DNA of 57,113 nt from contig JAGWHJ010000005.1 in the NCBI GenBank assembly GCA_028866835.1, positions 1-57,113 of the forward strand, given 5' to 3'. The translations under genes were made by a program, and so were the position numbers. Numbering within the stretch: position 1 is the stretch's first letter; every line of letters starts with the position of its first letter. Origin of the DNA: Microcaldota archaeon (GTDB lineage Archaea; Micrarchaeota; Micrarchaeia; Micrarchaeales; CABMGC01). Of the stretch, positions 8,655-18,663 are shown piece by piece. The notes beneath the pieces were generated by a model. It did no database searches and had not been told where the DNA came from. It saw only the letters and a program-made list of their open reading frames with translations.

Positions 8655-10286
8655 ATGGATGGGGAAGTCGAGACCGTGGGCGTCACCGCGGCAAAGAGGC
8701 TGTATCCTTTGCTGATAGGCCAGACGCTCGCGATAGTCTTCACTGCGCTGGTGCTCATAACGGTCGCAAGGCTCCTTACCCCGGGGCCTTACGGCTTGTA
8801 TTCGTTCGCATTCGGATACCAGGCGTTCATTGACGGGGTTTCGGCGTGGGGCATCGGCATCTATCTCGCGAGGGAGCTGTCGACGCACAGCTACAAGAAG
8901 GACTTCGACAGCATAATCAGCACGATAATGTCCGGATTCGCCCTGGTTATCCCGCTCGCAATCATACTGACGGTCATAGGCGTTGCCTTGAGCGGATACG
9001 TGGCTAACGCGTGGTTTCCGGGAGTTGGCGTGAGCCAGTTCTCCCTCCAGGCGGTATCGCTGATAACGTTCTTCATAGTGCTCCAGGGGTCCACGAACCA
9101 GGCGCTCATAGGGCTGAAGAAGAGCAGCTACTACGCCTTCTCCAGCGTCCTGACGGACATAATGCAGCTTCTCTTCGTGATCATACTGCTCGAGAACGGG
9201 TACGGGGTCAACGGAGCCATAATTGGCATGCTTCTCGGGCTCGCCATAGGAACCATGATATCGGTCTACTTCCTTTACATCGCGATCTCGAAGTACGGAA
9301 AATTCAGGTTCGAGATGCCGACTAGGAAGGGGATAATGGGCGCATGGAACTTCTCCCTTCCTATCGCAGCGAACAACTTCCTGAACAACGGCATGCAGAA
9401 CTTCGGCATACTCCTGCTGGGCCTCTTCGTTGCCACATCGATGATAGGAAACTACGGTGCGGCCTTGAAAGGATTGAGCCTCCTTGCCCTTGTCTATGGA
9501 ACAGTGAGCGCCGTGCAGATACCCACCTTCAGCGATGTGACTCAGGCTACCAAGACCGAGAAGCTCAACAACACCTACAACAAGGTGATACTCTACTCTC
9601 TGCTCGTCACCGTTCCTATTCTTGTGTACATAACGGTATTCTCCGCGCCGGGGCTTTACCTCATGGTGTCCGGCGCGTACGCCACCGCGCCGCTGTTCCT
9701 CTCGCTCATAGCAATAGGGTCATTGCTCAACCTTTTCGGCGTGTATGTGGGCCAGCTGCTGATATCGAAAGGCCACACGAAGGCCGTGCTCATGTACAAC
9801 CTCTACTCGACGGTGATAGAGGCGCTGGCCCTTGTAGTTCTCGTGTACATCATGCCGGGCGACCAGCTCAAGGTCGTCGGGGCGATAATCGCGAGCTTCT
9901 TCATGGGCAACATAGCAATGACCTTCTTCTTCGTCAGGGGTGCGAAGAGGCTCTTCATGATACGCTTCGAGTACGCAAGGATGGCGAGGCTGTACACAGC
10001 GGGCATAATACTCGGGATACTGCTCCTGCTCTGGTACGTCACAAGCGGATTCCTTGCCGGTGCGATAGGCAGCATAGCGCTCGCGGTGCTGCAGCTTTTA
10101 GTAGGTGCCGTGCTCACCGCGGTCCTGTTCCCGATACTGCTAGCCCTCATGAAGGTTATAAGCAAGGAGGACGTGCAGAACATAAAGAAGATAACGAAGA
10201 ACATGTACGGCGTAGGCCGCGTATCGGAACTGATACTCGAGTATGCATCGCACTTCGTGCGGCTCGAGGACGTGCCTAGCGCTTGA
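8655..10286 (+). CDS. Polysaccharide/oligosaccharide flippase (Wzx/MATE-like)
   Basis: 543 aa, about 14 hydrophobic segments, N-terminal AKRLYPLLIGQTLAIVFTALVLITVARLLTPGPYGLYSFAFGYQ. Confidence 0.85.
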   Translation: MDGEVETVGVTAAKRLYPLLIGQTLAIVFTALVLITVARLLTPGPYGLYSFAFGYQAFIDGVSAWGIGIYLARELSTHSYKKDFDSIISTIMSGFALVIPLAIILTVIGVALSGYVANAWFPGVGVSQFSLQAVSLITFFIVLQGSTNQALIGLKKSSYYAFSSVLTDIMQLLFVIILLENGYGVNGAIIGMLLGLAIGTMISVYFLYIAISKYGKFRFEMPTRKGIMGAWNFSLPIAANNFLNNGMQNFGILLLGLFVATSMIGNYGAALKGLSLLALVYGTVSAVQIPTFSDVTQATKTEKLNNTYNKVILYSLLVTVPILVYITVFSAPGLYLMVSGAYATAPLFLSLIAIGSLLNLFGVYVGQLLISKGHTKAVLMYNLYSTVIEALALVVLVYIMPGDQLKVVGAIIASFFMGNIAMTFFFVRGAKRLFMIRFEYARMARLYTAGIILGILLLLWYVTSGFLAGAIGSIALAVLQLLVGAVLTAVLFPILLALMKVISKEDVQNIKKITKNMYGVGRVSELILEYASHFVRLEDVPSA

Positions 10287-11880
10287 ACTTCAGCGCTTCC
10301 TGCACCAGCCCAATGAACGGCGGGCTCGGGACCTCCAGCCTGGACTTCAGTTCCGGATGGGCCTGCATGCCAATGCCGAAACCAGTGGTCCACTCGATGG
10401 CCTCGACAAGCCTCCTGTCGGGGGTTACCGCCGATATCCTAAGCCCCTTGCCCTGAAGCAGCTTCCTGTAGCTGTTGTTGAACTCGTACCTGTGCCTGTG
10501 CCTCTCAGAGATGCTGCTCTTCCCGTAGAGCTTGTAAGCAATGGATTCCTTGTCGGTGATAATGCATCTCTGCGAGCCTAGCCGCATCGTGCCGCCCTTC
10601 TGCTTTATGCCCCGCTGCGATTCTATAAGGTCTATCACCTTGTGCCTGCTTCCCGGATCGAACTCCGATGAGTTCGCGTCCTTCAGGCCGCACACGTTCC
10701 TGGCGTACTCCACGGTCATCAGCTGCATGCCCAGGCATATTCCAAGGTACGGCATGCCGCTCTCGCGCGCATACCTCGCGGCGTTTATCATCCCTTCGGT
10801 TCCGCGCAGCCCGAAGCCGCCGGTCACGACCATGCCGCTTATCCCGTTGAACTCCTCCGAAAGATCATCTTTCTCGAGGCTTGACGATTCCACCCACTTT
10901 ATGTTTATCCTGGTATCAGCCGCGGAGCCGGCGTGTATCAGCGCCTCCTTCACGCTGGCGTAGGAATCCTTCAGAGTGGTGTACTTGCCGACTATGGCGA
11001 TGTTCGCCGAATGCCTCGGCTTTATTATCTTCGCAACCTTGTCCTTCCATACGGCGAGCTTCACTCTGTCGATGGGCTTTTCCCTGAGCCCGAGATCCTT
11101 TATGAGCATCCGGTCGAATCCCTGCTCCATCAGGTGGAGCGGCAGGTTGTAAAGTGTGGGCTGATCGGAATCGTCCACTATCCTGTCGATGCCGACATTC
11201 CCGAAAAGGCTCAGCTTCTCCTTGGTCTTCTCGAGGAGCTTTGTCGGCGACCTGCACAGTATGTAATTCGGGACTATTCCAGCCTGCAGAAGGAGCCTGA
11301 AGCCTATCTGCGCGGGCTTCGTCTTCTGCTCCCCTACGGCGTCTATCGTCGGTACGTACGTGAGGTTGACAAATACAGTCTTGTGCTTCAGCGAGAACTG
11401 CCGCATAGCCTCTATGAAATAGCTGTTCTCTATGTCGCCAACCGTGCCGCCGACCTCTATGACCATCACGTCCGGCTTCTTGCTCTCTGCAATGCGCTCT
11501 ATCTTGCCTATTATCTCATTGGTGAGGTGCGGTATCATCTGCACGTCCTCGCCAAGGTAGTCGCCACGACGCTCCTTCGTTGTTATTATAGAGAAGAGCT
11601 TGCCTCCGGTTATCGAGAGGTCGCCGGTCAGGTCCTTGTTCAGGAACCGCTCGTAGATGCCGAAATCCATGTCCACTTCGCTTTTGTCATCAAGGACGAA
11701 GACCTCGCCGTGCCTGTACGGGTTCATCGTGCCGCAGTCGTAGTTTAGGTAGCCGTCGAATTTTATCGGAAAGACGCGGAAACCGTAGAAATCGAGAATC
11801 CTCAGTATCGATGATGTTGCAACCCCCTTTCCCAATCCGCTCATCAGTGTGCCTAAGACAACAACGTACTTAGTAGGCAT
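10276..11880 (-). CDS. pyrG: CTP synthase
   Basis: 534 aa; MPTKYVVVLGTLMSGLGKGVATSSI, class I amidotransferase GICLGMQLM, C-terminal QAHPELKSR. Confidence 0.96.
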   Translation of the reverse strand: MPTKYVVVLGTLMSGLGKGVATSSILRILDFYGFRVFPIKFDGYLNYDCGTMNPYRHGEVFVLDDKSEVDMDFGIYERFLNKDLTGDLSITGGKLFSIITTKERRGDYLGEDVQMIPHLTNEIIGKIERIAESKKPDVMVIEVGGTVGDIENSYFIEAMRQFSLKHKTVFVNLTYVPTIDAVGEQKTKPAQIGFRLLLQAGIVPNYILCRSPTKLLEKTKEKLSLFGNVGIDRIVDDSDQPTLYNLPLHLMEQGFDRMLIKDLGLREKPIDRVKLAVWKDKVAKIIKPRHSANIAIVGKYTTLKDSYASVKEALIHAGSAADTRINIKWVESSSLEKDDLSEEFNGISGMVVTGGFGLRGTEGMINAARYARESGMPYLGICLGMQLMTVEYARNVCGLKDANSSEFDPGSRHKVIDLIESQRGIKQKGGTMRLGSQRCIITDKESIAYKLYGKSSISERHRHRYEFNNSYRKLLQGKGLRISAVTPDRRLVEAIEWTTGFGIGMQAHPELKSRLEVPSPPFIGLVQEALKFKR

Positions 11881-11946
11881 GAAGTATCTACAATTGGAAA
11901 GGCTTTAAATGTTTCTTGCGGCCGATTGGCCGGAAAGTAAAGACAT

Positions 11947-13288
11947 TGTGACATCCTCCAACGACTGAAGGCCGTTGGCTTCCAATGGTGGCTTTTTGAT
12001 TGGTCATCTTGAACCACCAAATATAGTTCCTCGTTCAGCGGCATCCGCCTTCATGTGCGAAGGTCTTACGTTGTCTCCAGAGGCGTTACTTCCCGAATGC
12101 CCTTCGGTAGCTCTTTTGAGTATATTTACACTTGCGTTCAAGTCCCTGTCCTTTGACATTCCGCAAATTTCACAGTTGAATGTCCTTTCCGACAATGGCA
12201 TATCTTGAACGTTTCCGCATTCACTGCATGTCTTTGATGTGTTCTGGGGGTTCACTCCGACTGCCACGCAACCAGCGCTTTCAGCCTTGTATTGCAGCAG
12301 CTGTGTGAAATTGCCCCATGAGGATTCGCTGATGGATTTTGCAAGATGATGATTTTTCATCATGTTTGCGACTTTGAGTTCCTCGTATGCGATGAATGAG
12401 TATGAATTGACCAGGGTGTAAGAAAGTTTATGGAGGCAATCTTCCCTGATTCTGGATATATGTTCTGCATGTCTTGAGAATCTGAGGACTGCCTTCTTCC
12501 TGTTCTGTGAACCTTTCTTCGAGCGTGATATTCCCTGTTGCAGGCGTTTCAAGGAATTGCGCTCTTTTGTGATTTTTATATTATGTAAAATGTTACCGTC
12601 CGAGAGAGTTGCATAATTGGCAATTCCTAAATCAATCCCGATAGCGGGATTTCCATTTGTGAAAGGGACTATATCCTCTTTCTCCGCTGATATTGTGATG
12701 TACCATTCCCCTGATTTGGTCTTTTTTATTGAAAGTGTCTTTGCCTTGCCTTCAATCTCCCTGTGATTTACGAAATTTACCTTTCCTATCTTTGAAAGTT
12801 CAATTCTCTTCTTTTCTATTTTAAATCCTGATTGAGGGTATGTCAATGACGATACGAAAGACCTGAAGCGGGGAAATCCTACCTTTAGCCTCTTTCCATT
12901 CCTTTTTTCTTTTGCTCTCCTGAAGAAATTCTTGTATGCCTTTGACAACCTATCTGGGACGTTCTGCAAGACTTGGGAATATACTTCATTATACTCTGGG
13001 TGTTCTTTCTTGAACTTCGTGACCCATTTTATCATGTCATACTTTGTAAAGGTCTTTCCCGTATCCCTGAAGTGTTCCTTTGCCTTTTCAAGAAGATGGT
13101 TGTAGAGTTCCCTGCATAGAAGCATCTGCCGGTTAAGAACAGACTTTTGCTCCTTTGAAGGATACGCCCTAAATTTGTATGTTTTTTTCAAGATGACCAC
13201 AGTTATTGCGCCATCAATATTTATATTTATACATGTTTTGTTGTTGCATTCGCTTTCGTCCCGCCTCTAAAGGTGGGATTTCCCCCCT
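11947..13288 (-). mobile_element. IS200/IS605-type TnpB-only element (ends approximate)
   Basis: tnpB flanked by subterminal hairpins CCAACGAC-TGAAG-GCCGTTGG (11958-11978) and TCCCGCC-TCTAAA-GGTGGGA (13259-13278); minus-strand right end reads ...GTTGGAGGATGTCAC, typical of this family. No tnpA in the window. Confidence 0.85.
12004..13200 (-). CDS. tnpB: TnpB RNA-guided nuclease (IS605 OrfB)
   Basis: 398 aa; RuvC-like motifs GIDLGIANYATL, IAYEELKV, KDRDLNASVNI; zinc finger CSECGN..C.IC. Confidence 0.95.
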   Translation of the reverse strand: MVILKKTYKFRAYPSKEQKSVLNRQMLLCRELYNHLLEKAKEHFRDTGKTFTKYDMIKWVTKFKKEHPEYNEVYSQVLQNVPDRLSKAYKNFFRRAKEKRNGKRLKVGFPRFRSFVSSLTYPQSGFKIEKKRIELSKIGKVNFVNHREIEGKAKTLSIKKTKSGEWYITISAEKEDIVPFTNGNPAIGIDLGIANYATLSDGNILHNIKITKERNSLKRLQQGISRSKKGSQNRKKAVLRFSRHAEHISRIREDCLHKLSYTLVNSYSFIAYEELKVANMMKNHHLAKSISESSWGNFTQLLQYKAESAGCVAVGVNPQNTSKTCSECGNVQDMPLSERTFNCEICGMSKDRDLNASVNILKRATEGHSGSNASGDNVRPSHMKADAAERGTIFGGSR

Positions 13289-13336
13289 ATGAATATATAA
13301 AAATCTTCTTAATAATATACTAAACCAGGTGTATCG

Positions 13337-13858
13337 ATGCTGGAGATTGATGCAGGCTCAGAGGCGCCGAAGAAGGTGAACGCGCTGATAGAGATACCGA
13401 AGGGCAGCAACATCAAGTACGAATACGACGAGAAACTGGGCGCAATAAGGGTGGACAGGATATTGCACACTGCGATGTTCTTTCCATACAATTACGGCTT
13501 TGTAGCAGGCACGCTCGGGGAGGACGGTGATCCGCTCGACATACTCGTTGTGAGCTCGGCGGCTTTCTTCCCTAACACGGTCGTCGTGGCAAGGCCAATA
13601 GGCATGGTGCGGATGAAGGACGAGGAAGGAGTGGACAACAAGATAGTGGCAGTGCCGTTGCCGAAGGTCGACCCAGAATACGCGAACGTGAATGACATAG
13701 AGGATCTGAGCCAGCATACAAGGGACATGATAGTCCATTTCCTTTCCTACTACAAGGCCCTTGAGCCGGGCAAATGGGTCAAGCTGGATGGCTGGGACGA
13801 CGTGAAGAAGGCGCAGCAGTGCATAAACGATGCAATAAGCAGGAGAAAGAAGAAGTGA
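13337..13858 (+). CDS. ppa: Inorganic pyrophosphatase
   Basis: 173 aa; EIPKGSNIKYEYDEKLGAIRVDRIL, YNYGFV, EDGDPLDILV. Confidence 0.95.
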   Translation: MLEIDAGSEAPKKVNALIEIPKGSNIKYEYDEKLGAIRVDRILHTAMFFPYNYGFVAGTLGEDGDPLDILVVSSAAFFPNTVVVARPIGMVRMKDEEGVDNKIVAVPLPKVDPEYANVNDIEDLSQHTRDMIVHFLSYYKALEPGKWVKLDGWDDVKKAQQCINDAISRRKKK

Positions 13859-14695
13859 CTATCGCACCTCCTTCGCGGAGAACGACCCCGCGGGCAGATG
13901 CTGCATAATGTAATCAAGGTCCGGATACCTGAGCGCCTTTGAGATAAGCTTCGCTGCATCGGACTTCTTTACCTTGCCGGGCCTCAGCAGCATGTAGCGG
14001 CTTATGTTGAGCTCATTGCAGGTCTTCAGCGGCGCGAAATTTATCCCTATTGCATCAGGTATGATCTTTACCTCTGGTATGAACTTGACGGGCCTTGCCT
14101 GTAGGCCTATCGTGGTTTCGTTCATGAAAACGGCGAGCTCCAGTGCCATGCCCTTGAACCATTCCCTCTCCCCTTCGAGAAGGAAGCTGCCCGTGCCGAG
14201 AGAGCCTTTCTCCTTCGACTTGCTGACCTGCGGCCTCTTCAGAGAGTAGACGTTAACCGTGGAGGCGCCGTCCTCCCATGCGCTCGAGAATATGCCGGCG
14301 AACTGCGCCGCCTCCTCCCTTACGCCCTGGGATGCCTTCACGCCGTCCTTCAGTATCACAACCGACGCGCCGAATATGTCGGCGTGGAAGAAGAGGTCGT
14401 TGTCGTCGAAGTGCTTGGAGTTAATCAGCTCATTCTGCTGTGCGCTCCTTCCGCCGATGCATAGCATGCCGTTGCTCGCGAAGAACCAGTTGAACTTCTC
14501 GTACCACTTCTTCTCCTCCACGTGCCTTATCCGCTTCTCATCGCGCTTCTTGCCCTCTATCTCCTTCCTTTTTCTCTCTAGGTCCAGTATCGCCTGCTCG
14601 GCGCCCTCTGCCTTGCGCCTCGCCCTCTTCGACCTCTCGAAATACTCCTCTGCATTCTGCTGCGCAGACTTTGTGTAATCGATTTTAAGCTCCAT
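13859..14695 (-). CDS. NFACT-R (DUF814) protein with coiled-coil, lacking NFACT-N
   Basis: 278 aa; coiled-coil then KWYEKFNWFFASNGMLCIGGRSAQQNELI...DDNDLFFHADIFGASVVILK typical of the Tae2/Rqc2 NFACT-R domain. Confidence 0.88.
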   Translation of the reverse strand: MELKIDYTKSAQQNAEEYFERSKRARRKAEGAEQAILDLERKRKEIEGKKRDEKRIRHVEEKKWYEKFNWFFASNGMLCIGGRSAQQNELINSKHFDDNDLFFHADIFGASVVILKDGVKASQGVREEAAQFAGIFSSAWEDGASTVNVYSLKRPQVSKSKEKGSLGTGSFLLEGEREWFKGMALELAVFMNETTIGLQARPVKFIPEVKIIPDAIGINFAPLKTCNELNISRYMLLRPGKVKKSDAAKLISKALRYPDLDYIMQHLPAGSFSAKEVR

Positions 14696-14705
14696 GTAGC
14701 AGAAC

Positions 14706-14885
14706 TCAGGTTATGAAAGCGACTATCTGCGAGATCACGAAGCCAAGTATCCCAAGTATCAGTATGCCGACAAGCACGATCTTGAGGGTCCTCTTGAACG
14801 TGTCCATTCCCGGCTTGTAGCTCACGGCCATTATGTGGCGCGTGCTCTCGAAGAACTCCCTTATAGCAATCATAGGATTCTGCAT
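14706..14885 (-). CDS. secE: Protein translocase subunit SecE/Sec61-gamma
   Basis: 59 aa MQNPMIAIREFFESTRHIMAVSYKPGMDTFKRTLKIVLVGILILGILGFVISQIV; immediately downstream of ftsZ, a common archaeal order. Confidence 0.85.
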   Translation of the reverse strand: MQNPMIAIREFFESTRHIMAVSYKPGMDTFKRTLKIVLVGILILGILGFVISQIVAFIT

Positions 14886-14896
14886 GGAAAGACCAG

Positions 14897-15970
14897 CTAG
14901 TGCTTCTCTTCCTCGAAGATCTCGTCGAGGTCTATGTCCTTGTTGTCCTCTATCTTCTTCTTTATGCCGTTCTCGGTATAGTCTGCAAACTCCACGCCGC
15001 TGAGCACGACCATGACCTTGAGAGAGGATTTCTGGAGCTTCGGCTCTATCCTCGCGCCCCATTTGAGCATCGAATCGGCGCTTATCCTGCTGGAGACGTT
15101 CTGGAAGATGCTCTCCGCCTCGCGCAGCGTCAGGTCGTCCCCTCCGACTATGTTCACGAGCGCCTTCTTCGCCGTGGAGATGTCAACGTCGAGAAGCGGG
15201 CTCCTCAGGGTGTTGTCTATCGCGACAGTCGCCCTGTCAGTGGTCTGTGTCGCATTGGCCTCGCCCATTCCTATGACCGCATAGCCTGAATCCTTCAGCA
15301 CGCTCCTGAGATCCGCGAAGTCCAAGTTCACCATCCCGGGCTTGGTCACCATCTCGACTATGCCCTTCGTTGCGTTGGCAAGTATCTCGTCGCTTATCTT
15401 GAATGCCATGTTTAGCGGCAGGTCAGGTGCGACAGAAAGCAGCTTGTCGTTCGGTATGATTATGGTAGTATCGGTTGAGCGCCTGAGCCTCGCAAGGCCT
15501 TCCAGCGCGTTCCTCATCCTTATCCTGCCTTCGCTTGCGAACGGGAGAGTGACAATTGCAACGGTGAGAGCGCCGAGCTCCTTCGCCTCGTGCGCTATGA
15601 TAGGCGCAGATCCCGTCCCCGTGCCTCCTCCGAGGCCGCACGTCACGAAAACTAGCTGCGCGTCTGCGAGTATGTGCCTTATGTCCTCCTTGCTCTCGAT
15701 CGCCGATTCCTCCCCGAGCTTCGGGTCACTGCCTGCGCCGAGGCCCTTGGTAAGCTTCTTTCCGAGTATGACCTTCCTGTGGGCCTTCGTCCTTGCAAGA
15801 TGAGGAGCGTCGGTGTTCATCGCAGCGACAGAGGCGCCCTCGATGTTCAGCTCGGACATCCTGGTGGCGGTGTTGGAGCCGCTGCCTCCCGCGCCCACGA
15901 TGTATATCTTGGGTTTTGCGGCCTCAATGAATTTAAGCACTTCTTCGTCGTCCTGTGAGATTTCGGGCAT
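14897..15970 (-). CDS. ftsZ: Cell division protein FtsZ
   Basis: 357 aa; GAGGSGSNTATRM, tubulin signature GGGTGTGSAP, GLGAGSDP. Confidence 0.96.
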   Translation of the reverse strand: MPEISQDDEEVLKFIEAAKPKIYIVGAGGSGSNTATRMSELNIEGASVAAMNTDAPHLARTKAHRKVILGKKLTKGLGAGSDPKLGEESAIESKEDIRHILADAQLVFVTCGLGGGTGTGSAPIIAHEAKELGALTVAIVTLPFASEGRIRMRNALEGLARLRRSTDTTIIIPNDKLLSVAPDLPLNMAFKISDEILANATKGIVEMVTKPGMVNLDFADLRSVLKDSGYAVIGMGEANATQTTDRATVAIDNTLRSPLLDVDISTAKKALVNIVGGDDLTLREAESIFQNVSSRISADSMLKWGARIEPKLQKSSLKVMVVLSGVEFADYTENGIKKKIEDNKDIDLDEIFEEEKH

Positions 15971-16030
15971 AATACCAGTCGCATTAGATATATCTTTACA
16001 AAGTAATAAAAATATTACCGATATTTGGCG

Positions 16031-16717
16031 CTAGAAGATGTCGTTCTTGCTAAGATACGCATTCGCTTCCTCAACATCCTTTATCGAATCGATGCTTTTG
16101 AAGTATGCGTCCTTGAACCTGTGCGCGCCGAGAAGCTTTTCCTTTGAGAGCTCGACGAAGGTGCTTGTCTCCAGAGATCCGCTGCCCTGCGGAAGGTAGT
16201 CGAAGATCCTGCTAGACATGACGTAAACTCCGGCATTCATCCAGTACTCGCTGAGGAGCGGCTTCTCCATGAACGAGACTATCTTGTCTCCCTCAAGCAC
16301 AGTTATCCCGTAAGTGCTCCTCAATGGCACAAGCCCTATGGATGCGACCTCGTCGTCCTTCAGACGAATCTTGCGTATGTCTATGTTCGAGATGGTGTCG
16401 CCGTTGAACATGGCGAACTGCTCTTCGCCCTTGAGCAGATCCTTGGCGCGCCTCAGCGCCCCTCCGGTGCCTAGCGGCTCGTCCTCGTGCGAATACACGA
16501 ACTCCATGTCCTCCTTCCTTCCGTCAAGATGCGTTATGAGCTTCTCCTTGAGGTACCCGCACAGTATCACGAAGGAATTTATGCCGCACTTGTGCAGCCA
16601 GCTTATCTCCCAGTCTATTATGGGCTTGCCCGCTATCTCTATGAGCGGTTTTGGTATCGTATCGGTGAGGGGCCGCAGCCTTTTTCCGTAGCCTCCAGCA
16701 AGTATGACTGCCTTCAT
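16031..16717 (-). CDS. NDP-sugar pyrophosphorylase (nucleotidyltransferase)
   Basis: 228 aa; intact AVILAGGYGKRLRPLTDTIPKPLIEIAGKP signature; FNGDTISNIDI. Confidence 0.92.
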   Translation of the reverse strand: MKAVILAGGYGKRLRPLTDTIPKPLIEIAGKPIIDWEISWLHKCGINSFVILCGYLKEKLITHLDGRKEDMEFVYSHEDEPLGTGGALRRAKDLLKGEEQFAMFNGDTISNIDIRKIRLKDDEVASIGLVPLRSTYGITVLEGDKIVSFMEKPLLSEYWMNAGVYVMSSRIFDYLPQGSGSLETSTFVELSKEKLLGAHRFKDAYFKSIDSIKDVEEANAYLSKNDIF

Positions 16718-16822
16718 CTAAAATCCCAGATTTAATTATAGGAGCATGAGCAGCTTATAAATTTACTGCTTATGCCTGCCCGCTAACAAATAAATACGTG
16801 TACCATACTTATATACGCTTGG

Positions 16823-17875
16823 ATGGATGTTGAGACCAAGCTCGAGCTGATCAGGTCTGCGCCCTTTGAGGAGGCGATGAGCGAACAGGGACTGAAGGAG
16901 CTTCTCGAGACGAAGAGCAGGCCGGTGCACTACATAGGCATGGAGATAAGCGGCATGCCACACATAGGCACAATCCTAGTGAACGGCAAGAAGGTGAACG
17001 ACTTCGACAAGGCGGGCATCGAGACGCAGATACTGCTCGCCGACTGGCACACCATGGCCAACAACAAGCTCGGCGGCGACTGGGAACGCATCATAAAGGT
17101 CGCCGGCTTCTACAAGAGGCTCTTCAACTTCGTCTGCCCCAACACCAAGGTCGTGATGGGCTCCGATCTCTACAGGCACAATGACGATTACTGGAGGCTT
17201 GTCGTCCAGCTTGCGCGGAGGACGACGATGGCCAGGGCCACGCGGACCCTTGTCATACAGGGAAGGAGCGTGAGGGACACCCTGCACGTCTCGCAATACC
17301 TCTACCCCGTGATGCAGGTAGCTGACATAAACGCGCTCGGCGTAGACATTCCCCATGCTGGGATTGACCAGCGGAAGGTCCATGCGCTCGCGAAGGAACT
17401 CTTCAAGGACATGAGGATGAATGAGATTGTCCCGGTGCACCACCATCTTCTTCCCTCTCTCGCGGAACCGCCGAAGGTGGACGACGACGCGGATAAGGAG
17501 GAGATAGTTGCGGCGATGAAGATGAGCAAATCGAAGCCCGGATCCTCTGTCCCGATACTCTCCACTGAGAAGGAAGTGAAGACGCTTCTTGGCAATGCGT
17601 GGTGCCCTGCGCACGTTGAGATGAATCCAGTACTGGAGCTTTACAAGTATCTCATATTCCCTTCGATTGGAAGCGTTGAGATAAACAGGCCTGCTCAATA
17701 TGGCGGCGATGTCGTTTATGAATCTTACAGGAAACTTGAGGAGGATTTTCTGGGGAAGAAACTGCATCCGGTAGACCTCAAGAATGGCGCGGCAAAGTCT
17801 CTTTGGAGACTCTTGGCCCCGATAAACGAAAGGTTCGGGAAGGAAAAGGAGGAACTAAACAGTCTTCTTGCATAA
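16823..17875 (+). CDS. tyrS: Tyrosyl-tRNA synthetase (archaeal type)
   Basis: 350 aa; ISGMPHIGT HIGH-like motif, KMSKSKPGS KMSKS motif, YPVMQVADI. Confidence 0.93.
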   Translation: MDVETKLELIRSAPFEEAMSEQGLKELLETKSRPVHYIGMEISGMPHIGTILVNGKKVNDFDKAGIETQILLADWHTMANNKLGGDWERIIKVAGFYKRLFNFVCPNTKVVMGSDLYRHNDDYWRLVVQLARRTTMARATRTLVIQGRSVRDTLHVSQYLYPVMQVADINALGVDIPHAGIDQRKVHALAKELFKDMRMNEIVPVHHHLLPSLAEPPKVDDDADKEEIVAAMKMSKSKPGSSVPILSTEKEVKTLLGNAWCPAHVEMNPVLELYKYLIFPSIGSVEINRPAQYGGDVVYESYRKLEEDFLGKKLHPVDLKNGAAKSLWRLLAPINERFGKEKEELNSLLA

Positions 17876-17889
17876 AAGAGCTGACCAAT

Positions 17890-18663
17890 TCATTTCTTGG
17901 CCATCCCCATCAGCTTGTCCTGAGCTTCCTTATTCTGGTAAGACTGGGGATCTTTGAGGTAGTCCACTATCGTCTCGTATTCTATCGGCGCTAGGCTGCC
18001 CTTCAGCCAATGGACGCCCTTGCTTGCGAATGGTATCAGTGCCCGTAGGTTATAGCCAAGCTCCTTTGCTCTCTGGGTGCCACCCTGTTCCCTGTCAATA
18101 AGCACAACAACATCCTTGAGCGAGATGTTGGTAATGCCCCGCTGCTTCGCCTCCTGTTCAACCTGGCCTATAGCCAATAATTTGCTACCGAATGTCGTTA
18201 CAAGATCGTCTACGATTGCAAGTTTGTCTCCCGATTTGAAATCCCCTTCAACAAGGGCCTTCTGCCCATGCGCTTTAAGATATTTTTCCACATCATCTGC
18301 AGTCTTGACCTCTTCAGGAAGTTTTCTTGTGTATAGCGATGGTATTCCTGTCATTAGCGTGGCTGCGTTTGCAAGGGCGATGCCTGCCATAGCAACACCC
18401 ACAAGGCGGTGTTTCCCATCGGACACAAAGCCTGCATCATTAAGCATCAAGGCAATCGCCTGCCCGGCCTTTTTGTAAAGATCTATGCTGCCGCTGGGAA
18501 CGCTGGAGATGAGCCTAAGGTTTATGAAGAACGGCGTGTACATGCCGCTTGCAGTGACCCAGCCCCCCGGCTTATCCCTGTACCAAGTCCTAATCATGCC
18601 TTCATCGTAAAGGCGTTGCACTATCTCCTTCCCTAGCTCTTCCAGACTTTCATTTTTCACCAT
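17890..18663 (-). CDS. pyrE: Orotate phosphoribosyltransferase
   Basis: 257 aa; YTRKLPEEVK, LAIVDDLVTTFGSKL PRPP-binding loop. Confidence 0.85.
   Translation of the reverse strand: MVKNESLEELGKEIVQRLYDEGMIRTWYRDKPGGWVTASGMYTPFFINLRLISSVPSGSIDLYKKAGQAIALMLNDAGFVSDGKHRLVGVAMAGIALANAATLMTGIPSLYTRKLPEEVKTADDVEKYLKAHGQKALVEGDFKSGDKLAIVDDLVTTFGSKLLAIGQVEQEAKQRGITNISLKDVVVLIDREQGGTQRAKELGYNLRALIPFASKGVHWLKGSLAPIEYETIVDYLKDPQSYQNKEAQDKLMGMAKK

Noticed and set aside
9344-10279. 311-aa + ORF within the flippase gene
   Set aside because: Out-of-frame shadow of a well-formed membrane protein gene.
10933-11748. 271-aa + ORF antisense to pyrG
   Set aside because: Antisense of an unambiguous CTP synthase.
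16976-17767. 263-aa - ORF antisense to tyrS
   Set aside because: Antisense of an unambiguous TyrRS.
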